DNA of 64,000 nucleotides from Terfezia claveryi (GCA_015179025.1 WHUX01000027.1:248001-312000); one strand, 5' to 3'; numbered from the stretch's first letter, positions 1 to 10,736 are shown. Made by a program: numbers and translations. The notes: generated by a model not told the origin, from the sequence alone.

Positions 1-870
1 AAGTGTAGGCTGACAGGGCTTGTCGATTCCACTCTACCCTTCTTACCCCAAAGCCCACCTTTGTTCTAGCTTCTTTTCGACTCGCCCTGGAGGCTGCGCG
101 TAGCCCTCCTTCTGTTGTTGTCTGTTCCTGGCCTGTGAATTCCCCCAGGTGGGACTGAAGGTTAGCGAGCCGGTCCGCCTTTTCGTTGCCTGGGATGCCT
201 AAATGGCCTCTGACCCACGAGATCTGGAGGTCCCTCTGCGGGTTCGAGGTGATAAGAGACTTGATGCCTGTTTCGATCCCGGATCTGGGTGGGGAGCCTG
301 AGCTCATATTGATGACTGCCTGGATCGCGGCCTGGGAGTCCGAGAGGATCGATAACATGAGTGAGTCTTCGTTGAGTAATGCCAGTTGCATCGCGAATAA
401 TTCGCCATCTGCTACTGTGGCATGATCTCCCAGATAGCCCCCGTAGTCCTTAGGGATGCCTCCTGTTTGATCCTCACTGTGGATTCCACTAGCTACCACC
501 CCTTTTCGTCCCGTGTCATCGGTGTAACAGACTCTCCATCCTTCTTCTCGTATCGAGCCTATGCCTGCTGCCCAGTGACCTAGGTGCTTAGAAAGCTCGG
601 ATTTGGGGTCTATAATTACCCTGTAGATCAGTGGGAAGGGTGTTGTGTCCTCCCTGTTACCCCATGATAGTTCTGTGGGGTCTGCCCCGCTTAGATGGAA
701 GGCTTCTGATATTGGAGTCCTTGTCCGGTGTAGGTCCCTGCTGGCCAGCCATGATGTGTCGTCCTCGATATAGGCTCTTACCTGCTGGTCCCCTGTTCTA
801 ATTGCTCTTGCCACCCAGCAGCGCTTCATATCCTCTATCTTGTCTTGGAGGGGTTCGACATTTGCGATCC
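1..870 (-). pseudogene. LINE ORF2: RNase H domain
   Basis: The minus strand reads as an RNase H. The pattern includes YTDDTG near 530-510 (first Asp), DGELFAMQLAL near 415-383 (Glu), ILSDSQAAIQAV near 350-315 (second Asp) and WVRGHLGIPGNEKADRLA near 217-165 (His and final Asp). The whole D-E-D-H-D set is therefore visible. In Tad-like LINEs this domain degrades the RNA template after target-primed reverse transcription. It is out of frame with the preceding RT segment, which stops at 874. The C-terminal zinc finger expected after it would lie left of the window. Confidence 0.85.
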
Positions 871-873
871 AGC

Positions 874-2144
874 CTAGCGCTTGATGGCTTGAGCCGTGGT
901 AACCTCCTGTATCTTCCGTAGGGCTTGGTACTCGAGGCATTGCATAGGCTGTAGGAGTTTTTGATCTTGTGAATTCCAGAGCTCCGCTCCCCATGTAAAG
1001 ATGCTTCGTATACATCCTGTGTAAAGGGATCTGAGGCTTGTTGGGCTTAACCCTCCTTTCTGGTTGCCTAAGCTGATTAGTACCTTTAACATGCTAGATG
1101 CCTTGAGTGTCCTTTGTTTGATATGGCTTTTCCATGAGAAGTTACTAGCTACCGTGATTCCTAGAGTCTTGCAGTAACCGATCTTGCCTTTGTTGTGGAA
1201 GTCGAGCCTGGATTCCTTGTTTGGATCCCATTGGAGTTCATCCTCTTTTACTACTGAGTCTAGTATGTTGGTGACTTGCTTGACTAGCTCGTTGTGTGCT
1301 CTAGTGCTAAAGCTGCTTGTGATCAGAGGGTTTATGTCATCCACGTATGAGAAAAGCTGGATGCTATAGGGTGTCGGCTTTGGGATCCTTGCCAATGTCG
1401 TACTTGCTCTGGTACTTCTGGGGTGGCCCAAAGGAGAGCTTGAGTGTGCAAGTGTAGCTCTGTTGAGGGTGTTGCCTATGTATATAAGCCAGAGGACTGG
1501 TGAAAGCGGACTGCCCTGGGGGCCCCTTGATCCATCCTCCTTCTCCTCTGATACGGCCATCCAGAGCACTGGAAAGGATCGAGGTTGTAGGAACCTGTTG
1601 ATGAACTGTACCATCCTGTGTGGGATATTGTTTTTAACCAGGATATCCAGAAGTTTGCTAGTTCTTATGTTATTGAATGCCGAAACTATGTCTTTTCCTA
1701 GTAGCGTGGCTTTCTTCTTATCTTGAATAGCCTTTTCAGCTGTTGAGATGGTGAGCATCATTGCATCGACAGCTGATCTGCCTTTGCGTGAGCCATATTG
1801 TAGAGGATGGAATAGGTTTGTTGTGTGTTGGAGCTCGTCAGCTATTAGTTTCTCTGGATCTTGCCTATAGTATTGGAAAGGACTATTGGCCTCCATCCTT
1901 TTACCTTCGAGTGGTTCTTCCCTGGCTTTGGGATCATTATCATAGAGAGGTTTCTCCACGGTAGTGGGGGAGACACTTTGCCTTCTGCTACTCTGGCTAT
2001 GTCGTTGATTAAAGCCATGCCTAGGGGGGTATCCTTGATCATCTTGATCAGGCGGTAAGAGATAAGGTCTGGTCCTGCGGCCGAGGAGTTAGAAGTCCTG
2101 CTTAGAGCTTGTAAAACTTTTAGGATTGTTTGTTGGTCTGCCAT
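874..2144 (-). pseudogene. LINE ORF2: reverse transcriptase domain
   Basis: Two overlapping minus frames (2144-1845 and 1959-874) together make a non-LTR reverse transcriptase. Visible blocks are the finger region with PGKNHSKVKGWRPIVLSNT near 2000-1940, the palm block GKDIVSAFNNIRTSK near 1700-1655, the GPQGSPLSPVLWLIYI block near 1530-1480, and the catalytic FSYVDD box near 1360-1340, with both aspartates present. The frame change between the two pieces is at about 1900. The family copies element RNA at nicked genomic DNA. Because of the frame breaks this copy should not make a full-length enzyme. Confidence 0.9.
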
Positions 2145-2225
2145 CCGGTAATGTATCGGGGACTCAGCGATTACAGGTATAGAAGGAGGTGTGGTAGAGT
2201 GTTCTTTTGTTACAAGATAGTGCCT

Positions 2226-2507
2226 CTAGAAAGCTTGTAACTTTTCCTGGTCGATTGAGAGAGACTTTTTGTCTTTGTCAGTTAGGACTCCCATTGTCGG
2301 AGTAAACCTGAATGGGTCTCTGGCTACCCTTGCGACGTCCCATGGGTGTCTTTGACCTTGCTCTTCTAAGAATTTCTTCCAGCACGCTCGTTTTTTCCTC
2401 CTAATTAGCTTTCTGAACTTGCGGCTTTCCTCTTGGTACCCTTCTCCTCCTCTTTTCCTACTTCTCTTGTTCTTTCCATCTGCGTCTGTACTTCTGCATC
2501 CCACCAC
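2226..2507 (-). pseudogene. LINE ORF2: linker between endonuclease and RT
   Basis: This is a lysine/arginine-rich stretch in the frame after the endonuclease segment. It contains RKKRACWKKFLEEQ followed by HPWDVARVARDPF and LTDKDKKSLSIDQEKLQAF. In Tad-like LINEs, a basic helix ending in a W-x-V/A motif and a conserved 'tDgd...' segment joins the endonuclease to the RT. The frame differs from the upstream endonuclease frame (ending 2405) and the downstream RT frame (starting 2144), so it marks two frameshifts in ORF2. Confidence 0.65.
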
Positions 2508-3436
2508 TTCTTACTTCTACGGGATGCCGATTTATGGATTAGATGTTCTTGAACGAGTTCTTGGAGGACTTGATAGGCTTCTCCAAAGTAGAGTGGTTGA
2601 AACGGGCCTGTACCTTCCGATGTACCTTTTCTTTCTATGTACTCCTGCCACCAAGTCCAGTTAATCGTAGTGTATTGCCGTGTTTCTGGTATGGTGGCAT
2701 TAATGTATCCTGATATAACTGCGTGGTCCGATCCAATCCATGAGAGGTGGAGTGGTGACTCTTTCCAAGAGATTTCCGTCCCTTTGAAAACCAAGTCTAA
2801 TAGACTTTTGCTGGTACCTCGCTGGAATGAATGTGCTTGGTAGTGGACCATCTGAGTGAGGTGTTGGTGGATGACCACTCCTGTAGTATAACCCGCGGTT
2901 TGTTGTCTGGCCCCCCATGACGGATGGTGGGCATTGAAGTCTCCCATTATTAGTGAGTGGGTGCCAATGGGTATTTGGTTGAGTTCTGACTCGAGTACTG
3001 TCGTTGACTCTTTCCCGTTGAAGTAGATACCTGTGACTGTGATTGAGCCGAGCTTTATTTGGTTGGTGTTATGACTAACATTCCGGCAGGAGGCTTTATA
3101 GTGTCTGTTGGCTACATAACCTGTGATTCTGCTATGGCTGTAAAGAGTGGAGATGCGTCTAAAGCTCGGGTGGTTGGTTGTACGTGCTCCTTCTGGAGTG
3201 TTGTAGATTACCGGTTCTCCTATGAAAATTATGTCTGCTTCTTTATTGCTTTCCAGGAAGGCATGGGTGTTGATCCCGCTGTTATTGACGTTACAATAAG
3301 AAACTAAAACTCGGCCTCTCCCCCCCTCTTTCCTCCTGCTATATGATCCCCCTCTCTTCTGGGCGCTTGTGGGCCTAGTATTCATCGAGGCGGCGGTTTC
3401 CCTTGCGGGCTGTAGGAAAGTGCCTCCAGTTTCCAC
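2405..3436 (-). CDS. LINE ORF2: apurinic/apyrimidinic-type endonuclease
   Basis: An open frame of 343 codons. After a low-complexity leader it has the exonuclease-endonuclease-phosphatase pattern: VSYCNVNNSG near residues 44-53 (Asn), IGEPVIY near 72-78 (Glu), LIMGDFNAHHPSWG near 162-175 (Asp/Asn pair), and a C-terminal GSDHAVISG (Asp-His). All main catalytic positions are present. In LINEs this domain nicks the target DNA to prime reverse transcription. The C-terminal end runs into a basic tail and is separated from the RT by frameshifts. The start at 3436 is the first ATG after an upstream stop, so the true ORF2 start may differ. Confidence 0.85.
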   Translation of the reverse strand: METGGTFLQPARETAASMNTRPTSAQKRGGSYSRRKEGGRGRVLVSYCNVNNSGINTHAFLESNKEADIIFIGEPVIYNTPEGARTTNHPSFRRISTLYSHSRITGYVANRHYKASCRNVSHNTNQIKLGSITVTGIYFNGKESTTVLESELNQIPIGTHSLIMGDFNAHHPSWGARQQTAGYTTGVVIHQHLTQMVHYQAHSFQRGTSKSLLDLVFKGTEISWKESPLHLSWIGSDHAVISGYINATIPETRQYTTINWTWWQEYIERKGTSEGTGPFQPLYFGEAYQVLQELVQEHLIHKSASRRSKKWWDAEVQTQMERTREVGKEEEKGTKRKAASSES

Positions 3437-3475
3437 GGGTTCGGTTTCTGCGTTCCTTGTCCTTATTTCCGTATT

Positions 3476-6256
3476 TCATGTCATTGGCGCGGCGGTAGCA
3501 GTCCTCCGCTCCGTGTTGCTTCCTTCGCAGTAGGTGCAGTGTACCTCGTTAGGAATCGGGATGGGGCTGTATGTTGGCGTGGCTCTGAGACTGTGTGGCC
3601 TAGAGTGTTTATGTAGAAGGCCTTGTCCTTGTGGCGTTCGTAGATAAAGACCTGTAGCTTGTCCTTCCCTGGGAGTGGGATGGGGATGGGGGAGTCGAGA
3701 TTCGCCAGATCCTTTCTGTACACTGAGAATTTGAGGGAGCATGTCTTTCCTGCATAGCTGTCCCCCCTATTTCTATCTCTAACTAACCATTTAGGTGACC
3801 GGACCCTAGTGGAAGACCCAAAGACTGAGCGATCTCCTTTGCCCTTTATGAGCCTGTTCTCCCTCTTCTCCAGAAAGGCCAGGGATGACCAGCTCGATTG
3901 TTTCACGATTGATAGAAACAACTTCCTCGTCTCTGTATTGAAACGTTATAGGTGAAGGGAATAGTTCTTTCCTTAGAGCTGCTACCATTTGGATGATCTC
4001 GGCGTTTGATGTGTTAGTTGGGTGCGTGATCGTGACTTCTCTCTCAGTGGGGTAGGACCGAAATCCCTCTACCTTGACTGCTTGATTTTGCCGTCGAGTA
4101 GCCTGTCTGATTTAGCATTGAAACACTGGATGAATCTATCCATCCACTCAGTGCCACTAGTAGTTTCGCACAGTTGCCGAGGAGTATACGGCTGAGGTTG
4201 TCTTGGTGTGTCGGATGGGTGCGATGTCTGAGCATTTGGTTGGGGGTGTAGCTCCTCCTTCATATGGGTAGATTCTTTTTGTTGGCCCCTGTGGTGGTGT
4301 ATTGGAGGCCACGGGTGCCATCCTGGACTTTCAATGGCTTCTGAGGACGCTTTTATCCTATCCTCGTGTTCCTTAAATGTCCCTTCTTTGAATCTTGCTG
4401 CTGCTGCGTATGACCACTTTGGGAGTGGGTTAACTTTCCGAAGCTTTATGGCTGGCAAGCCTTTCCTTGTTGTAGCATTCACTGCACTTCGGTTCCTGTC
4501 GGTGGTGATGTGAGGGCCCTCGTCTTTCCTGTAACTTGGGTTACCCTGTAAATCTTCCTCAATAGTTATCCTGTACTCTTCCTCGCTATGAGTAGTCTCT
4601 GCGTCTGAGTCCTGGCCTTCAATGTCCTTGACTGCATTACGTAGTCTGAGCTGGGTTCTTGGTGACCTCTTCTTGTCTTTACCTGCCTCCTTCATATCCT
4701 CTAGTAACCCTTTTTTTGCTGCCCTATCTAACAGCCTCCCTTGTTGGCTCACGAATTTTGAAACTGGGACCTCCTCCCCCTCCCCCCTTCTGGAACTGAT
4801 CCATCTTCTGCTTCTGATTCCGAATCCCAGTCCTGTTTCACAGGCATTATCTGTGGTACGAAGGTCTGGGGAGGGTTGAGTCCTATCAGGCGACGTCTGT
4901 TTGGGTGGACCTTTCCTAGGTCCTTTTTCTTGCCTTGCTCCTCCGCTGCTGTCTTTGCCTCTACTTTCTGGTATCTTTTCTTGTGTACGGTTGCTGCCTT
5001 AGTCTCCTTGGCGACCGAGTCGATCGTGTCTTCCATCATTTGTGTTAGGGCCTCCACACGAGCTTTGTCGCCGTACTTCCTGGGGGGGTCTTCTTTCTTT
5101 GAGAAATCACGTGTGTTTTCCTTGCAAGCCTTATCACCGTTCCTCATTGTAGTGTCCGTACCTGGCTCTGGTGAGATCTTTGCCAGTGATGAGCTAGGGT
5201 TAGGTGACGTTATTAGGGCTCGTGTGCTGGAAGATGGTACTGGGGTCGGCTCGTATGATGGTATTTCTGATGGGAGTGGTGATAAGATGACTTTTGGCTT
5301 AGAGTCCTTTGGTTTTACCTCTTCACCTCCTGGGTTTTTAGAAACGCCGGCCCCTTCCTTTCTCTTTTTCCCCCCTTGGGATTTTGGGAGGGTTCTGGAG
5401 GGGGTGGCTACATTATGTCCGGCTTTGCCCCTGACATTGGTGCCTGGTAGTGCCACTCCAGCTGGCGTCTCTTGGGTTATCTTCTTTTCCCCCGTCGGTT
5501 TGTTGGTGCCCGGTAGTGAAGCTATTGGTGGGACCTTAGCCCCTCCACATGCCGGTATGGGGCCGTCGTGCTGATACTTGCTGCAGTTAAGAGGGGGGTC
5601 CATGGTTTCTTTGTTGCAGATGGCGGCATTGCCCGACATTGATGAATCCTTCTTTGTGGGTGCCGAAATGGTGCTGGCGGGAAGATGAAGAGCTGGTTCT
5701 GGGGAGGTTGGTGGTGGTGGAGAGGGGCTGGGGGTGTCTTGAGTGTTGCTGAGGTCTAAAACCTCCGTGGAGATTTCGGGGGGTGCCGCTGGAACTGCCA
5801 CTGCTGATGGGGGGAGGGGGAGGGCTGGTTCGATACTAGCAGGTGTGCAACGCGTGTGTTGTCTGTGTTGTCTGAATGCGATACCGTTGAATGGAAGCTT
5901 GGTGGTACTGGGTAACCTGATGCTGGCTAGAGTGTTGGCGTTGGTGGTGAATCTTTACGTGGCGAAACCCACCATCCTGACTGGCCGGCTCTGAGTGGGT
6001 GGCTTCCCGATGCTTCTAGGGCTCTCTTGATAGAGTGAATATCAATGTGAAGTTTACCAATTGCATCGAAGATCGTTAACCTGTCTTCTGAGTCCTTTTT
6101 TCTGCAAGCCTCCCCTTCTTCCCTAGTGGCGGCTGTCGATAAATTAATAGAGTTGATGGCGGACAAAACACCCTCCCGCATGAGGACTAATTCTGTGCCT
6201 TGGGCTCTCATGTGTTCGTTAAACGCTTTTGTAGTTGAACATGCCAAGGTCAACAC
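3476..6256 (-). pseudogene. LINE ORF1 (gag-like), multiple frame breaks
   Basis: A chain of minus-strand frames (6256-5927, 5801-4749, 4752-4069, 3921-3481) fits a fungal LINE ORF1. The first part is helical. The middle is Pro/Ser/Lys-rich and of low complexity, ending in an acidic DWDSESEAEDGS segment. Next comes the SYAAAARFKEG motif (near 4415-4380) often seen in this family. The last part contains a folded KCSLKFSVY-like domain and a lone C-x2-C (HCTYCEGSN near 3545), which may be the remains of a zinc knuckle. ORF1 products bind element RNA. No single frame covers it, so it is a pseudogene. Confidence 0.65.
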
Positions 6257-6433
6257 ACCTAAATCACCCTACACAGCTCAATAGAATATTTTACGCTAAC
6301 TCTGTTTCTTTGTGATAAAAGGAGAAGTGGTTCCGAAATGCCTCTCTGACTGAGAAAGCATAACATTCCCAAACCATGGGTACCCATATCCTCAGCCGCC
6401 TTAACTCAATCTTTAGGAAGCCAGTGAAATATC

Positions 6434-7045
6434 CTATGCATCAATAGCCCTGCCTTTACCTTTATAATCTAGCTCCGGTAACTTCGATGCTAGTCCCTTA
6501 TCTGTAGCCTCATCTAGCCGTCTTCTCTTGTGCTCACGCTTCTCCACTGCTCCTCGTCCATCGTCCGTCACAAAGACAGAGTCCCTTGGTGTATCGGTAC
6601 CCCGTCCACGTCCCTTTTCGTGCCTTGATATCCATTGAAAATTATGAGGACTCGGCTCAGGGTCTTTGTCTTCGCTAGTAATCTGCGAGTGGCTCAAGTC
6701 TAAACTATTGGCACGGTTTTGGTGAAAACTGTGGAATTTTGCGATGACATGTTGCATCCCATCCTCTTCCTCCTCCATATTCCCCGTGTTGAGCATATTT
6801 GGATTTTCCTTTTCTAAACTATATTTGTGAGTCCACAAGTTGTTGGCCTTTCTGAGCTCCTTCTTCACCACCTGATTCTCTTTTTGAAAATGATCTGCTC
6901 GAGCTCGCTGCAGCTCAACCTCTTCTCGAAGCTCCTTGATGTCGTCTTGCATTTCTTCAATAGTCTCGACGCATTCATCTTCCAGACCCTTGAGCTCGGA
7001 CTGACAAAGATCTAGCTGAGATTGAATTTTCTGATGGAGCTGCAT
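6434..7045 (-). CDS. Hypothetical coiled-coil protein (possible 3' exon of a longer gene)
   Basis: A 203-aa frame. Residues about 1-70 are a strong coiled coil rich in Glu, Gln, Leu and Lys (IKELREEVELQRARADHFQK). This is followed by a polar region with EEEEDG, a patch EKGRGRGTDTPRD, and a basic C-terminal block EKREHKRRRLDEATDKG resembling a nuclear localisation signal. The frame stays open upstream of the ATG to at least 7115 with candidate splice acceptors (CAG or TAG), so this may be the last exon of a gene starting near 7805. Function is unknown; a nuclear role is only suggested by the basic patch. It could also be transposon cargo, because the LINE starts directly downstream. Confidence 0.5.
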   Translation of the reverse strand: MQLHQKIQSQLDLCQSELKGLEDECVETIEEMQDDIKELREEVELQRARADHFQKENQVVKKELRKANNLWTHKYSLEKENPNMLNTGNMEEEEDGMQHVIAKFHSFHQNRANSLDLSHSQITSEDKDPEPSPHNFQWISRHEKGRGRGTDTPRDSVFVTDDGRGAVEKREHKRRRLDEATDKGLASKLPELDYKGKGRAIDA

Positions 7046-7179
7046 TTGAACTTTATGTCGTCGCTCGTAAAAATGGAATTTGCCTTCTAGGAGCTCATGT
7101 CTAGGGTTACAACAGGTGGCTGTTTAGATAGATGTTGGCATTTGTTCAAAACGCATATGTGCCATCAGGGGGGGTATAA

Positions 7180-7805
7180 CTAACCTCCAGCGGTATGGCC
7201 ATGACCCGCGGTCCCTCCGCCTAAGGGACTGGAGGACAAGATTCCCGTTTTGCCCCAGAAGGCAGTTCTCTTTGGCAGGTCTCGTGCTGGGTATAGTGGT
7301 TGAGGCCTGGAACTGGAATCGTCGCAATGTGACAACACCGGGGGTAGCGTGAGAGACCTGTAATTATCCAAGTGATGAGGGGCCAGGAGTTCATGTCCGG
7401 AATTGCAAACAGGGGCTGGGAAGATGTTAGCATATTTCTTCACATCAAGGGCTGCGCTATCTCACTTCCGGCCATAGTGTCATGATCCTCTTGATCCACA
7501 GTAACTTCACCTAAAGTACTGCTTTTTGACTGTTCCCGCACCAGGGATATGGGTTGTAGCCTAGAGCAGGACTCGTCCGAATATTGCAATACCGGAGGCA
7601 GCGTAAGGGACCTTGAGTTATCTACAGGCTGACGAATAGCTGGGGCTAGTGGTAGAGAAATCGAGCTGGGAGAATCCAAGGGTTGCATTGCTGGGGACCT
7701 GGACCACGGATCACAGAGATGTTGTATTCCGGGGAGCACCACAGATGGCCTGGTATGGCCTAAATGCTGTATTTCGTTTGATCTATCGGCTTCTGGGTCA
7801 GCCAT
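7180..7805 (-). pseudogene. Hypothetical frame with an internal duplicated block
   Basis: Two abutting minus frames (7805-7440 and 7443-7180) carry the same block twice: DNSRSLTLPPVLQYSDES then LQPISLVREQ in the first, and DNYRSLTLPPVLSHCDDS then PQPLYPARDLPKRT in the second. A block of roughly 130 bp has therefore been duplicated. The frames join at an overlapping TGA/GTG, which could also be a splice donor (GTGAAG). The product is Ser/Pro/Leu-rich with no known domain. It may be the 5' part of the coiled-coil gene at 6434-7045. It cannot be shown whether the stop at 7440 is real or intronic. Confidence 0.4.
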
Positions 7806-8339
7806 CTCTGTAGACTATACCCTGGGACTGAGTATGCGACGCTGGATGAATATGCGACGCTAGATTCCCACTAAGAGGATCCTCAGCATGTACCGGCGGT
7901 GGCAGGATATTCTCTGTGGGAACCGAGCCATATATACTTCATAGTATTCCTATTACCAGTATTCCCAGCGTTACCCACAAGAACATATTTTCCCCATATG
8001 GGCTTAGTGTAGAGTCAATATCTTCAACCACAAGCAGAAGCCTGCGCGCTTCAATTAGGTTTCCGATCAAAATGTGCAAACGTTGTTTTCTCATAACCTA
8101 AGATTTATTACGTACCATGAACGAGCTCTTTTGGGACTATGACATGAGCGATCACAATTCTAGAAACTTTAGGATTTCGACGGATGTATTACGAGATGTT
8201 CTCGCCTGTGGGATCACAGGATTTGTCGAATATGATAGTCTAGGATGGTTCTTGATTTATTAATACTCTACTCTCAGAATGGGGCATTCGCTGACAGTCT
8301 TTGAATTTGAAGTAAATCGCTTCTCTCTACGAGAGGCTA
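7806..8339. other. Non-coding stretch, nothing recognised
   Basis: No convincing frame, intron signal or repeat partner in the window was seen here. Confidence 0.5.
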
Positions 8340-8911
8340 GTGCCAACCAGACTAGGGGTTGTTGCCAACGCTGCAAACGGAATTGGTCGCGTCATGGGAA
8401 GTAGTCTCGATCGGAAAGCAAACGAACTCAGCGCTCGGATGCGCCATCAGTAGGCAAGCCACTCGGCCAGCCACGGTGAATCTACATCTAAGTAGTCTTA
8501 TCTACTCACCCGGACATGTAGATCAGTAGATATATAGTGGTCAAAGCAGAGATAACTGATGCTATCTACTTGGAAAGAGGACCCTCCCAATCAGCCCTGA
8601 AGGAGTGACTGCTAAAATCCGCCAGCATTCCACCCACAATGATGTACGCACATTCCACATCACAGCAGCCGGGTAAAACTTTCCACTCTTCTGCTCATCC
8701 ATACTCTACATCGACTTCACATCGACACTTACACTGTGCCGCTACATTACTGTACCGTTATATTCCCAATTACTTTTTCAAGTTCACTTCCCCTACCTAA
8801 CTTTTCGCATACATCGGATTCACACCGATACTACCGCTACATTCTGAATTACTCTCCCATCTCACGCCCCCTACCAAATCTCTTTACAAAACCCTCAATC
8901 TATCATTAGAA

Positions 8912-9600
8912 ATGGGTTTCTTTTCAAACGTGATTGGTATCGTCCAGTCCTACTTCCCATTCTCCACTACTCCGTGTCAGAATATCCAGACCGAGGAGGG
9001 CATAAAGGATGCTATTCTTGCCCACAGGCAGCAAACCAAAAGGAAGGAGCAGACCAGAGGCCGTAAGGCCAAAAAAGGTATCCTCTCGACTCCCACGAAG
9101 GCAGTCAACTATCTGCCACAGACCCAGAAGGTCATCCTCCCCACAAGAGTCTCGCGATACCGCCCTGGATCTCCACGCACCAAGGTACAAAAATCGGCCT
9201 CAAAGATGAGGAAAGGGAGACGGTTAGCATTGATATGCGCCGAAACAATACATTCTCCTTGCCTTCTTGCCCGGGAGATGGATATTGATGATGATACGAA
9301 TCCGGTTTACTGTACATCCAATGGCTTCTATGATATGGACACACCAATGGAAGATGCGCCACCGCTTGATATACCAATTGCCAGGGATTGGTATTGCGAT
9401 GTGGAGATGCTTGATGTTGACGATATGAGCACGAGCACAGGTACGTTTTGCCGAGAAAGGGGAAGATAGGATGGTTTCGCTAATTGTGGTGAGCAACAGG
9501 ACCCATCTTGGGGGGGTTAGCACCCATCTTGCGAGAGAAAAGGCCCATCTTGCGAGATATAGAACCCATAGACAGGCCAAGCTGGAAGATCAGGTGGTAG
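8912..9600 (+). CDS. Two-exon gene of unknown function in repeat copy 1 (209 aa)
   Basis: Exon 1 is 8912-9440, the intron 9441-9499 (59 nt, donor GTACGT, branch-like GCTAAT, acceptor CAACAG) and exon 2 9500-9600, giving 630 coding nt with a TAG stop. The protein starts MGFFSN, has a basic middle (TKRKEQTRGRKAKKG and PGSPRTKVQKSASKMRKGRR, residues about 46-108), then an acidic half (MDIDDDTN, EMLDVDDMS). It ends in a PIL-repeat tail (PILGGLAPILREKRPIL). Reading through the intron would give 185 aa. No known family is recognised. The paralogue at 38239-38945 keeps the same exon structure and is nearly identical over long coding stretches, although the flanks differ more. The basic/acidic layout would suit DNA or protein binding, but that is only inference. 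Confidence 0.7.
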
Positions 9601-9677
9601 GGGAGATTAGGTACGTTATGCGGGAACCGTGAAGATCGTGGTGATGTGACTGACGGCAAGGAGAATCAGGAACCTAC

Positions 9678-9706
9678 CAAGCGGGGTAGTCTGGTTACAA
9701 GCGGGG
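9678..9706 (+). mobile_element. 11-bp footprint between 9-bp direct repeats
   Basis: CAAGCGGGG (9678-9686), then TAGTCTGGTTA (9687-9697), then CAAGCGGGG again (9698-9706). The paralogous repeat copy has a single related 9-mer at 38153-38161 (complement CGAGCGGAG) and no insert, so the 20 bp are an insertion with a target duplication. The insert is a version of the dispersed TAGTCTGGTT motif. Confidence 0.8.
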
Positions 9707-10253
9707 CAACGCCCCCCAGCCAGTAAAAGAGGCTAAGATCAAGTACGGAAAGGTGGCCGCCACCGGGATGGGCATGCATCCTTCGCTTTCGCCTCCAGTT
9801 CGGAGTCTTCTTGCAAAGACTAGATGAGTCTACTAGGAATCGTGTTTTCTTTGGTCAGTTTGCTGGTAAGCTATCACTTTTTGCCTTCCCATCCCAGATC
9901 CTCACTAACTGGCTAGGACAAATACCGAAGAAATCGGCGAGTAGGACTGCAATTACGGACATTTGGGAGGAAAGAAAATGAACCTTATCCACAGATACAG
10001 TCAAAGTATTTCCACATACGTGTAGACCACTTACACGAGTATCAATCCTACTAGCCCTGGCCACAAGCCCACTATCCATCATACCCCTTAGCGGCCTTGC
10101 TCTCAGTCTGCATTACAACATTACAGTCAGGGAAGTAAAGCAAAGATAAACGAGGTACGTAGACACAACCTAATAGTCCAGATGTAGAAAGAGGAAGCTG
10201 ACCAAGAGTGGATACCACATAGCTACAGATAGGACTGCTATAAAGCAATACCT

Positions 10254-10736
10254 ATGCCTCGCAAAGCGAGTAGAAAGAGTGCAGCCCTAAAAAGGAGATC
10301 CTGGGCTCTAAGTGAAGGACTGGTGACCAGGATACGACATGCGAGCACTATACGAAGACCACATTCTTGCAAGACAAGCGAGAGGTTTCCCTTATGGAGG
10401 ATATGACAGAAATTATCCCACTGGATAACATCATTCGTCATGAATCTGAAATGTTTCTAGATTATGACAGTCCCTCCGACTGCAATCAAATACTTCCTGA
10501 AGATCCTTCACCATTACAGGAAGAACCCTGTGACCCATCAATATGACGAGTCATCTCTCCAAAATTCTTTGTAGCATGTATCATGTATACAACTGAAACT
10601 GCCACAAGCACATAGAATGGAATTCGGTCTGTTGAGAAAAGACACCGATTGATAGCTGAACTCGAATTACTGCATTATGGACGCCATAAACTTCTAAACG
10701 CCCACCAGTCCTTACCCTTTACCATATACTACCTTT
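10254..10736 (+). pseudogene. Decayed N-terminal part of tnp2/Plavaka-like transposase
   Basis: A frame opens with ATG at 10254 (MPRKASRKSAALKRRSW), typical of the basic start of such transposases, but soon meets a stop near 10410. The neighbouring frame carries EIIPLDNIIRHESEMFLDYD and ends in a stop near 10541. The following ORF at 10737 has the recognisable transposase core. The link is made from order and style only, so this assignment is tentative. Confidence 0.35.

Larger units (their letters stand above)
1..6256 (-). mobile_element. Tad-like LINE, long but broken copy, 3' end beyond left edge
   Basis: Read on the minus strand, this region holds in order an ORF1-like segment (6256 to about 3476), an apurinic endonuclease (3436-2405), a reverse transcriptase (2144-874) and an RNase H (about 870-1). 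That is the order of the Tad1/I-type fungal LINEs. The element is disabled: ORF1 lies in several frames, and there are frame changes between endonuclease and RT, within the RT, and at about 874 before the RNase H. The 3' tail is left of the window. Its 5' end lies between 6256 and 6434, because a different reading frame starts there. RIP is slight here compared with the pogo elements, so the breaks are mostly indels. Confidence 0.9.

Noticed and set aside
4876..5574. 232-aa plus frame over the LINE
   Set aside because: It is opposite a low-complexity ORF1 segment; the minus strand carries the LINE order of domains.
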